A stretch of DNA of 6,080 nt from a bacterium (GTDB taxonomy: Bacteria; Chlamydiota; Chlamydiia; Chlamydiales; SM23-39): the NCBI GenBank assembly GCA_021818045.1, contig JAKAFF010000096.1, positions 1 through 6,080 of the forward strand, read 5' to 3'. Shown one piece after another: positions 1 to 5,240 of this stretch. The translations under genes were made by a program, and so were the position numbers. A model generated the notes under the pieces. That model saw only the letters and a program-made list of their open reading frames with translations. It was not told the DNA's origin and made no database searches. Positions within the stretch are counted from its first letter, which is position 1, and every line of letters begins with the position of its first letter.

Positions 1-405
1 GTTCCCTTGGAGTTCATTGGATTTTGCCAAAGCCAGGCGCATCATGATATCGAGATCGAAAAGACTACGTCACAAGAAAAGCTGTTGTCGAATTTGTTTG
101 CCCAATCGATTGCTTTGGCCCTTGGGCAAAAGAGTAAAAATCCAAATCGATATTTCCCCGGGAATCGTCCGAACCGGATTTTACTTGCAAAACAGCTAGA
201 CGCGTATACGCTCGGGGCCCTTTTAGCATTTTACGAGCATAAAGTGGCCTTTCAAGGTTTTATCTGGGGGATCAATTCTTTTGATCAAGAGGGGGTGCAG
301 CTAGGTAAGGTTCTGGCGCAAAAAGTGCTCTCTTTATTTGCCCAAAGGCGGGGAGGTTCTAAGAGCTCTTTTCCTCTGGGTGAGGCGTTCTTGCGACATT
401 TATGA
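1..405 (+). CDS. pgi: Glucose-6-phosphate isomerase, C-terminal part (5' end outside window)
   Basis: Cytoplasmic enzyme that interconverts glucose 6-phosphate and fructose 6-phosphate in glycolysis and gluconeogenesis. The frame is open from base 1, so only the last 134 residues are present, about a quarter of the usual length. Within this fragment, LLSNLFAQ (about 28-35), GNRPNRILL (54-62), the YEHK stretch (78-81) and the second PGI family signature ending SFDQEGVQLGK (93-103) follow the family order. K103 corresponds to the catalytic lysine of the usual GVELGK motif, with Gln replacing Glu in it. Aligned from memory with the E. coli protein, the catalytic His in HHQKLLSN appears as SQEKLLSN here. 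The gene is alone on the + strand and its last 47 nt overlap the end of recF. Identification is secure; the His substitution is an observation that needs an alignment. Confidence 0.96.
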   Translation, partial: VPLEFIGFCQSQAHHDIEIEKTTSQEKLLSNLFAQSIALALGQKSKNPNRYFPGNRPNRILLAKQLDAYTLGALLAFYEHKVAFQGFIWGINSFDQEGVQLGKVLAQKVLSLFAQRRGGSKSSFPLGEAFLRHL

Positions 406-1414
406 AGTGCCCTTCGAGATCGGAATGGATGGGTGTGGTGATAAATACTTGGCTTAAAGTTGAGAGTTGAGAGCGTAAGATTGTTTGCCGCTCTTCATCG
501 AGGTGTACGCCGAAATCGTCGATGGCTAAAAGAGCAGGCGTTCGGGTTTTTTGAGAGAGAAGTTCCCATTCAGCCAGGCGAATTGCTGCGATAGCTGTCC
601 GTTTTTGTCCTTCGCTTGCAAAGAGACGGGCCTCTTTTTGATCGATGTAAAAAAATAGGTCGTCTCGGTGGGGGCCCATGAGAGTAAAGCCGAGCTCCAT
701 TTCGCGGGCGCGCATTTTTTGCAGCAGCTTTAAATAGGAGGCTCCTTGCGATACTTGGAGCTGCATGCGGTGTTGTTCTTTGGCAAAAGAGAGTTTTCCG
801 CTTTGGGTGAAAAGGGGCTCTTGAATCTCTTCGATCATTTGAGTGCGCATTTGCGATAGGTAGTCAGCCGATTGCGCCATCTCTATTTCCCAGTACTCAA
901 TGGAGTCTTTGAGCCGTTTTTTTAAAAGGGAGTTGCGCTGTTTGAGGGCGCGCCAAAAACGGGTTAGGTGATGTACGTAAAGGGGATCGCTTTGAGCCAA
1001 GTGCATGTTGAGAAAGCGTCGTCGTATGGCGGGCGGGCCGTCGATCCATTCGACGTCTTGTGGAGCTAAGAGCACGCAGGGAAGGATGCCTAGGAGGGGA
1101 TGGAAGGAGCTGTAGCGATTGGCATCGATTTGCAGTTGTTTTTGCGTACCGTCAAATGTGAGGCGAATTGTTTGATGAACGTGATCTTTTTCTATGCGAG
1201 CTTCCAGATGAAAGAAAGTTTGCCCAGATCGAATGAGCTCGCTTAGGTGCTGCGTGCGAAAGGATCTCCCCGTTGCAACTAGATAGATCGCTTCCAAAAG
1301 ATTGGTTTTGCCTTGCGCATTTTTGCCATAGATCACATTGAGTTTGGGACCAAAGTGAAACTCAGCCTCTTCATAGTTGCGAAAGTTGCGCAAATAAAGA
1401 GCTTTAAGGCGCAC
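359..1414 (-). CDS. recF: DNA replication and repair protein RecF
   Basis: SMC-like ATPase that binds single-strand gaps and helps load RecA in the RecFOR recombinational repair pathway; cytoplasmic. Numbered from the GTG start (351 aa): LYLRNFRNY (6-14), Walker A GKNAQGKT (30-37), family motif GPHRDD (247-252), ABC-type signature SEGQKR (267-272) and Walker B LLAIDD (295-300). The start is the main decision. An in-frame ATG lies 33 nt upstream (1445-1447), but GTG at 1412-1414 puts the Walker A lysine at residue 36, exactly where I recall it in E. coli RecF, and removes an 11-residue extension not typical of the family. Neither start has a strong ribosome site; a weak AGAG precedes the GTG. 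The gene overlaps the end of dnaN by 11 nt, suggesting translational coupling, and shares the dnaN promoter. Its 3' end overlaps pgi on the opposite strand. Confidence 0.95.
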   Translation of the reverse strand: MRLKALYLRNFRNYEEAEFHFGPKLNVIYGKNAQGKTNLLEAIYLVATGRSFRTQHLSELIRSGQTFFHLEARIEKDHVHQTIRLTFDGTQKQLQIDANRYSSFHPLLGILPCVLLAPQDVEWIDGPPAIRRRFLNMHLAQSDPLYVHHLTRFWRALKQRNSLLKKRLKDSIEYWEIEMAQSADYLSQMRTQMIEEIQEPLFTQSGKLSFAKEQHRMQLQVSQGASYLKLLQKMRAREMELGFTLMGPHRDDLFFYIDQKEARLFASEGQKRTAIAAIRLAEWELLSQKTRTPALLAIDDFGVHLDEERQTILRSQLSTLSQVFITTPIHSDLEGHFINVARTPHPEEKSS

Positions 1415-2540
1415 TGGAGAGGGTCTCTTTACGAGGGCTTGGCGCATCGTTGAGACGCATCGGCATGATCACAAAGAGCGCTTGCGTCGAATCGGTGATG
1501 AGGCCTGGATTATGAGGGTCATTGAGGCCGAATTTGACAGTTTCATCTTTGCTATGTCTGAGGATGTCGAGAAAAAAATAGGGGTTGAAGGCAATTTCGA
1601 TGCGAGGACCTGCGTAATCAACGGGCATGCTAACGCGTCCTTCTCCGATGTCGCTGCTCATCGCGGCTAAATGGAGCTGTCCTGTTTCAAAGCTAAAACG
1701 GACAGAGCTGCTCATTTCGGATGTAAAAAGGGAGATTTGTCTAAGCAGTGAGATGAGCTCTTCTCGATGAATTGAAAAATTTTGGGAAAGGGTTGTGGGG
1801 ATGACTCGCTCCACGTCGGGGTATTGTCCAGAGAGCAGTTTGGTGCTGAGGGTTAAGTGGCCGCTTTCAAGAGAGAGCTTATCAGACGCCATGCTAAGAC
1901 GCACCTCTTGCTCGCTATCATCGAGGATTTTGACCATCTCTTCTACCGCTTTTAGAGGGATCGCATAAGAGCCTGAGACGGACGGGTCTAGGGGAAGTGA
2001 TGAGCTCACTTTGGCAAGTCTTTTGCCGTCGGTGCCGATGAAGGTGGCCATCTGGTTGTGGATTTGCAGCTGCACTGCATTGAGCATGTAGCGGCTATCT
2101 TCGCGCGCTGCAGAAAAAGAGGTTTTGGCTAGCATCTCTTTTAGGTCAGAGCTTTTGAAACTTGCCTCCGGAGATCCCGTGAGATCGGGCAGTGTTGGAA
2201 ATTCTGCTTTGCTCATGCCGTTGATTTTGAACACAGATGTGCCCGTTGTGATTTCAGCAATTTCGGCATTGGCGCTGATTTTGATTTGCGGCGCGGTGAG
2301 CTCGCGGACGAGCTGGAAAAAGCGGCGGGCAGGTAGGGCAATGGATCCCTCTTCGATGACTTTCGCATCGGCATGGCAACACATGCTTACAGTTAAATCG
2401 GTAGCGCTGACAATGAGTTGGTCGTCGATTGCCTCAATCAAAACATTGGCGAGGATGGGAATGGCAGGTTTTGTGGCCACAATGCTTTGGATTTTGGAGA
2501 TGAGATTGACAAGATCTATTTTAGAGACGACCGCTTTCAT
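1404..2540 (-). CDS. dnaN: DNA polymerase III sliding clamp (beta subunit)
   Basis: Ring-shaped homodimeric clamp that tethers the replicative polymerase to DNA and serves as a docking platform for other replication and repair proteins. The 378 residues cover the whole three-domain fold: start MKAVVSKIDL, TDGKRLA (170-176) in the middle domain, LLSGQYPDVERVIP (235-248) leading into the third domain, and the closing MPMRL (359-363) that lines the peptide-binding pocket. Most family members end at or just after MPMRL. This one carries about 15 more residues (NDAPSPRKETLSSAP) whose codons run to the recF start, so the tail may reflect the gene junction. The ATG is preceded by GAGGAG with a 5-nt spacer and by a good promoter. 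dnaN-recF is a conserved pair, but dnaA and gyrB, its common companions elsewhere, are absent here; the upstream neighbour is dsbB, with smpB beyond. Confidence 0.98.
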   Translation of the reverse strand: MKAVVSKIDLVNLISKIQSIVATKPAIPILANVLIEAIDDQLIVSATDLTVSMCCHADAKVIEEGSIALPARRFFQLVRELTAPQIKISANAEIAEITTGTSVFKINGMSKAEFPTLPDLTGSPEASFKSSDLKEMLAKTSFSAAREDSRYMLNAVQLQIHNQMATFIGTDGKRLAKVSSSLPLDPSVSGSYAIPLKAVEEMVKILDDSEQEVRLSMASDKLSLESGHLTLSTKLLSGQYPDVERVIPTTLSQNFSIHREELISLLRQISLFTSEMSSSVRFSFETGQLHLAAMSSDIGEGRVSMPVDYAGPRIEIAFNPYFFLDILRHSKDETVKFGLNDPHNPGLITDSTQALFVIMPMRLNDAPSPRKETLSSAP

Positions 2541-2545
2541 GAAAA

Positions 2546-2551
2546 CTCCTC
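2546..2551 (-). promoter_or_regulatory. Ribosome binding site of dnaN
   Basis: GAGGAG on the - strand, 5 nt before the dnaN ATG. It is the strongest Shine-Dalgarno match in the window and fixes the dnaN start. Confidence 0.8.
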
Positions 2552-2558
2552 GGGAAAT

Positions 2559-2579
2559 AATCCGAGAAGGTATCGGATT
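2559..2579. repeat. Perfect 7-bp inverted repeat over the dnaN promoter
   Basis: Arms AATCCGA (2559-2565) and TCGGATT (2573-2579) are perfect reverse complements separated by 7 nt. The spacer contains the proposed -10 element of the dnaN promoter (2567-2572), so the dyad axis falls on the -10 box. This geometry suits an operator for a dimeric DNA-binding protein. In read-through RNA from dsbB the same bases could form a modest hairpin, but the stem is only moderately GC-rich and there is no clean T-tract, so a strong terminator is unlikely. The repeat is seen directly; its role is inferred. Confidence 0.5.
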
Positions 2580-2595
2580 TATGGAGCTATGTCAA
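2567..2595 (-). promoter_or_regulatory. Sigma-70-type promoter for dnaN-recF
   Basis: On the - strand: TTGACA (2590-2595, perfect -35 consensus), a 17-nt spacer, then TACCTT (2567-2572, matching the TA....T positions of the -10). A start near 2559-2561 would give a leader of about 20 nt containing the GAGGAG ribosome site. It sits in the only non-overlapping gap of useful size, beginning 5 nt after the dsbB stop, so dnaN-recF can be transcribed independently of the genes before it. Confidence 0.62.
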
Positions 2596-2600
2596 GAGAT

Positions 2601-3104
2601 TTAGCAAGATGAAATGCCGCACTCGATAAGAGTGGTTAAGACATTGGCGCCTGCTAAAAAGGCAACGGTGCCAAAGGCTCCCATTTCAACTCTACCCCAA
2701 GTTGGAGTGGATTCTTTCTTTTTTGTGAATCCGTAAAGGATCAAAAGAATGGCGCAAGCGACGATCGAGCAGCTAAAAACAATCCAAGCCCAAACATAGA
2801 GATCAAGTCCCAAGACGGGTTCTCCAAAAGTGCCAAATTCGGGACAGATGTGCATGCCGATTTGACGCAAAGAGACGATGCGGCCAGCTGCTGCGCTCAA
2901 AATGGCAAGGCCGTAGTGCTGAGGCTTAATTCCAAATCGCAAATTGAGCAGCAAAGAGGAGGCAACTCCTAGCATGCCAAGCCTTTGTAAGAGGCATAAA
3001 GGACATGGGTTTTCATGCTTTGAGTACTGATACACGTAGGCAGCAAACAACACAAAGCACAAGACATAAATGAATAAAACATTGCAATTTTTTTGTAAAT
3101 TCAT
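2601..3104 (-). CDS. dsbB: DsbB-like disulfide bond formation protein (inner membrane)
   Basis: Quinone-linked membrane oxidoreductase family that reoxidises a periplasmic DsbA-type thioredoxin. From the ATG at 3102-3104 the protein has 167 residues: a hydrophobic span (about 9-26), the family motif CPLCLLQR with C34 and C37 just after it, spans at about 43-56 and 64-80, a periplasmic loop holding C87 (HICPEF), a span at about 103-125, and a possible fifth span (about 142-161) followed by the tail ECGISSC (C162, C167). Classical DsbB has four spans and two cysteines in the second loop; here that loop has one. The longest frame starts at a TTG at 3155, but ATG 3104 is preferred because it lies 4 nt after the stop of a small upstream ORF and gives the usual short N-terminus. 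No Shine-Dalgarno is visible, consistent with coupling. Family assignment is firm; exact redox partner is unknown. Confidence 0.87.
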   Translation of the reverse strand: MNLQKNCNVLFIYVLCFVLFAAYVYQYSKHENPCPLCLLQRLGMLGVASSLLLNLRFGIKPQHYGLAILSAAAGRIVSLRQIGMHICPEFGTFGEPVLGLDLYVWAWIVFSCSIVACAILLILYGFTKKKESTPTWGRVEMGAFGTVAFLAGANVLTTLIECGISSC

Positions 3105-3108
3105 GGTG

Positions 3109-3261
3109 CTATAGCCGAATATTGGATAATCCTGGTGCATGATAGAGAAATACAAAAAACGAAAGGATGATATTGGCCACGATCAACCCAAAAGCCATTT
3201 TACTTTGTCCCGTATGGATAAAGTAAAGACAGGCAACATAGACGATAAAAAGGACGACCAT
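3109..3261 (-). CDS. Small hydrophobic two-span membrane protein of unknown function
   Basis: A 50-codon frame lying wholly between smpB and dsbB. It starts at ATG 3259-3261, nine nt after a purine-rich GGAAAAGGGG that can act as ribosome site, and ends at TAG 3109-3111, four nt before the dsbB ATG. The product has two hydrophobic stretches, about residues 2-15 (VVLFIVYVACLYFI) and 23-40 (ending SFFVFLY), joined by a short polar turn with HTGQSK, so a membrane hairpin is plausible. I recognise no family. In favour of it being real: position inside a same-strand gene series, a ribosome site, the tight junction with dsbB and clear membrane-protein composition. Against: short length and no homologue I can name. 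A role linked to the DsbB-like protein would be a guess from position only. The frame before the ATG stays open back to the smpB stop codon. Confidence 0.55.
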   Translation of the reverse strand: MVVLFIVYVACLYFIHTGQSKMAFGLIVANIILSFFVFLYHAPGLSNIRL

Positions 3262-3282
3262 AAACAATTTCCCCTTTTCCTT

Positions 3283-3311
3283 CTTAAAAACGAAATTGCT
3301 TTATTCGTCAA
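3283..3311 (-). promoter_or_regulatory. Weak candidate promoter before the small ORF and dsbB
   Basis: On the - strand TTGACG (3306-3311, 5 of 6 to the -35 consensus) lies inside the last codons of smpB, followed after 17 nt by TTTAAG (3283-3288, 4 of 6 to the -10 but lacking the conserved A2 and T6). A start near 3276 would leave a very short leader before the small ORF. The -35 is good and the -10 poor, so this is tentative; co-transcription from genes further upstream is equally likely. Confidence 0.25.
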
Positions 3312-3759
3312 GAGCGCGTTTGATGGAACGGCGGTCTTCTTTCTCTTTTAAGGAGGCCCTTTTATCATGAGCTTTTTTGCCTTTGGCGATGCCAATTTTT
3401 ACCTTTGCCATTCCTTTACTTAAGAAGATGGACAGAGGGATGACTGTGAGGCCTTTTTCTTGCAATGCCCTGCGCAATTGCTCGATCTCTCTTTTGTGCA
3501 AGAGGAGCTTGCGGGGCCGCCTTTCTTCGTGATTGAATACGCCGCCGTGAGAATAGGGGGCAATCGATGAATTGACTAAAATCGCCTCGCCGCTGCGTAC
3601 ATCGACATAAGCGTCTTGCAAAGTGCCTCCATGATTGCGCAATGATTTAATCTCGCTGCCAAGCAAAACGATCCCAGCTTCATAAGTTTCTAAAATATGA
3701 TAATCGTGAAATGCTCTTCGGTTGGAGACGAGTTCGCTGTCTGAACTAGGCTTGCCCAT
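3301..3759 (-). CDS. smpB: SsrA (tmRNA)-binding protein SmpB
   Basis: Small RNA-binding protein that delivers tmRNA to stalled ribosomes in trans-translation, so that the broken mRNA is released and the unfinished protein is tagged for degradation. The 152 residues match the family length. Family landmarks are NRRAFHDYHI (13-22), GSEIKSLR (34-41) in the OB-fold, and GKKAHDKR (127-134), followed by a basic C-terminal helix (RASLKEKEDRRSIKR) that in known structures sits in the mRNA channel. The ATG overlaps the end of the upstream gene by 14 nt and is preceded by AGGAG at 6-nt spacing, which settles the start. The tmRNA gene itself is not in this window. Proximity to dnaN-recF is the feature that most suggests Chlamydiales. 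Confidence 0.98.
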   Translation of the reverse strand: MGKPSSDSELVSNRRAFHDYHILETYEAGIVLLGSEIKSLRNHGGTLQDAYVDVRSGEAILVNSSIAPYSHGGVFNHEERRPRKLLLHKREIEQLRRALQEKGLTVIPLSIFLSKGMAKVKIGIAKGKKAHDKRASLKEKEDRRSIKRALDE

Positions 3760-4576
3760 TAGGGGCTCCTAGATAATCTGCACCATCTTCAAAAGAGTTC
3801 CGTCGGCTCCGGGATGGAGGAGCGGGTGCTATATAAGTAAATTTCAGAAGATATTCTCTGGGAGTTCTCTTGATTCCGACCCACTCCCACCGCTCCGGAT
3901 AGGGGTTGACTTGCCTTAAGAGAAATCCCCCATTTTCCTTTGCTAGAAATTCGTAGCCCCACCGGTGCATCATACTTGCCACCCTACATAGATGTTCCAC
4001 TAAGTCTAATCTGTCGGGATCGGTTTGTAAAGCTGTGAATTGGCGCTCAGGGAGCAAAAAATCTGGTATATCCGAGAGAATTCTTTGTTGAGAGGGACAT
4101 GGGGTTAGAGTCCATCCTCCGATGTGTAAGCAATGTTGCGCAGCGTCAAAAAAACGGACAGCTTCTAGAGACATCTGTTCTCTGACAAAGGCCAAGGGAA
4201 TCTGTTGAATAGCAAGCGTGCATGTCGATTCAGGCGTGGTAGTGACTTTTATGCAATAGGGGTGGATGCGTTTGGCAACCCAGGTCCCGCTTGGCATAAG
4301 GGAGAGGTCTCGTTGCTTAAAGATGGGTAGGAAATTCGGGGGGGAAGCAGGGGTGGTGTGTAAAAATTTTGGAATCACGCAAAAGACGTTCAGTTCTCTG
4401 GCTTTAGGCGACAGGGTATAACCGTAAGTCTGAAGATCCGTCTGTATACTTTGCAGCAGACGTAGCATGATCTCTCCCAAATGTTGCTGTGTGGGCTGAT
4501 TGAAATGTCTTTTTAGGACTGAATCAGGGGGGAAAGGAGGGTAAGGGGCCCTAGGCTCTGGGATTTTTACACTCAT
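3746..4576 (-). CDS. Protein of unknown function encoded between terC and smpB
   Basis: Unrecognised 276-residue protein, probably cytoplasmic: no signal peptide or membrane span is visible. The N-terminus is proline-rich (IPEPRAPYPPFPP, about 5-17), the middle mixes short strands and helices, and the best-looking part is about 185-240, a helix (LVEHLCRVASMMHRWGYEF) followed by a strand pair and aromatic WEWVGIKR. The tail from about 250 is low in structure (PAPPSRSRRNSFEDG). The layout of a VAKRI stretch (100-104) and the later helix-strand unit faintly recalls a degenerate kinase-like fold, but no catalytic motif is present, so I do not assign one. A longer frame begins at 4690 inside terC. 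I chose ATG 4574-4576 because it forms an ATGA overlap with the terC stop, a sign of coupled translation; no Shine-Dalgarno is visible. Same operon as terC and smpB. Confidence 0.8.
   Translation of the reverse strand: MSVKIPEPRAPYPPFPPDSVLKRHFNQPTQQHLGEIMLRLLQSIQTDLQTYGYTLSPKARELNVFCVIPKFLHTTPASPPNFLPIFKQRDLSLMPSGTWVAKRIHPYCIKVTTTPESTCTLAIQQIPLAFVREQMSLEAVRFFDAAQHCLHIGGWTLTPCPSQQRILSDIPDFLLPERQFTALQTDPDRLDLVEHLCRVASMMHRWGYEFLAKENGGFLLRQVNPYPERWEWVGIKRTPREYLLKFTYIAPAPPSRSRRNSFEDGADYLGAPNGQA
3766..3770 (-). promoter_or_regulatory. Ribosome binding site of smpB
   Basis: AGGAG on the - strand, 6 nt before the smpB ATG and within the last codons of the preceding gene. It gives smpB its own initiation signal despite the 14-nt gene overlap. 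Confidence 0.75.
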
Positions 4577-5232
4577 TTTTTGGAAACGGGGTAGAATCCC
4601 AATCCGAAGAGGATCAAGATTAAGATCCAAAAAATGGGGCCTGGCAATGGCCATGCTGTTAATTCCGCGGCAAGCTTGCAGCCAATCCATCCTACCATGA
4701 GGTAGGCGCTAGTGTCTAAGCGAGGAAAGCGCTCCATAAGCTTGCTAAACCAGTGAGCGGCATGGCGAATACACACCATCCCCGTAAAAGCTCCGAGACA
4801 AACGATCCAAAGTTTTGCATAGTTGGCGTCTATGAAGGCGACCCCTGCAAAAATCGAATCGATAGCAAAAACCAGATCCAACGACTCAATCATAAAAAGG
4901 CTTTTCCAAAAGCCGCTAAACTGGGGCAGATCGCGATCTTTTTTTTTCTGTCTAAAATGTTGTACGGCGAGATAAATGAGGGAAACCGCAGCAATGGCTT
5001 GTATCCAGCGCCATTTGAGCAGATATGCGATAAAAAGAAGCGCTACCCCCCGAAACACGAAGGAAAATCCCAATCCGATGAATAGGACCCTTTTTCTTTG
5101 TGCTGGAGGTAATAATTTGTGACTTAGGGCACCGAGGGCTATGGCGTTATCTGCAGAAAGCAGAATCTCGAGAAAAGTAAGCGCTGCTATAGTTGCCAGA
5201 TCTTCCAGTGCAAAGGTTTGTCCTAACATCAT
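4573..5232 (-). CDS. TerC-family integral membrane protein
   Basis: Member of the TerC family, polytopic inner-membrane proteins; relatives such as E. coli Alx and Bacillus YkoY/YceF are linked to manganese export or metalation of exported proteins. From ATG 5230-5232 it has 219 residues with about seven hydrophobic spans. The two family acidic motifs are present: EILLSADNA (22-30, with E22, D28, N29) and DLVFAIDS (119-126, with D119, D125, S126), both within membrane spans and likely metal-binding. A charged loop QKKKDRD (about 95-101) contains a run of nine A in the coding strand. The longest frame starts at 5301 but would overlap the preceding gene by about 60 nt with a non-hydrophobic extension; ATG 5232 follows GAGAG by 5 nt and lies 8 nt after the preceding stop. 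A second ATG follows immediately (5229). Specific ion is not deducible from sequence. Confidence 0.9.
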   Translation of the reverse strand: MMLGQTFALEDLATIAALTFLEILLSADNAIALGALSHKLLPPAQRKRVLFIGLGFSFVFRGVALLFIAYLLKWRWIQAIAAVSLIYLAVQHFRQKKKDRDLPQFSGFWKSLFMIESLDLVFAIDSIFAGVAFIDANYAKLWIVCLGAFTGMVCIRHAAHWFSKLMERFPRLDTSAYLMVGWIGCKLAAELTAWPLPGPIFWILILILFGLGFYPVSKK

Positions 5233-5240
5233 TTTTTCTC

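Noticed and set aside
2559..2579. Rho-independent terminator after dsbB
   Set aside because: The stem is short with moderate GC and is followed by ATTTCC rather than a T-run; an operator fits its position better.
2125..2604. 159-codon + strand frame opposite dnaN
   Set aside because: It lies antisense to the confidently identified clamp gene, has no recognisable protein character and no clear ribosome site.
1404..2612. Replication origin near dnaN
   Set aside because: I saw no DnaA boxes (TTATCCACA-like) or AT-rich unwinding stretch, and dnaA is absent.
3105..3155. N-terminal extension of the DsbB-like protein to TTG 3155 or ATG 3140
   Set aside because: The extension overlaps the small ORF, has no ribosome site and adds polar residues before the first membrane span; ATG 3104 fits the coupled junction and family length.
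3139..3351. 70-codon + strand frame between dsbB and smpB
   Set aside because: No Shine-Dalgarno before its ATG, a lysine/aspartate-rich product that is the mirror of the hydrophobic - strand ORF, and it runs into antisense of smpB.
4577..4690. 38-residue N-terminal extension of the 276-residue protein
   Set aside because: It would lie entirely inside the end of terC in another frame; the ATGA overlap start is more natural.
4753..5085. 110-codon + strand frame opposite terC
   Set aside because: Antisense to a TerC-family gene with intact motifs; composition is that of a shadow frame.
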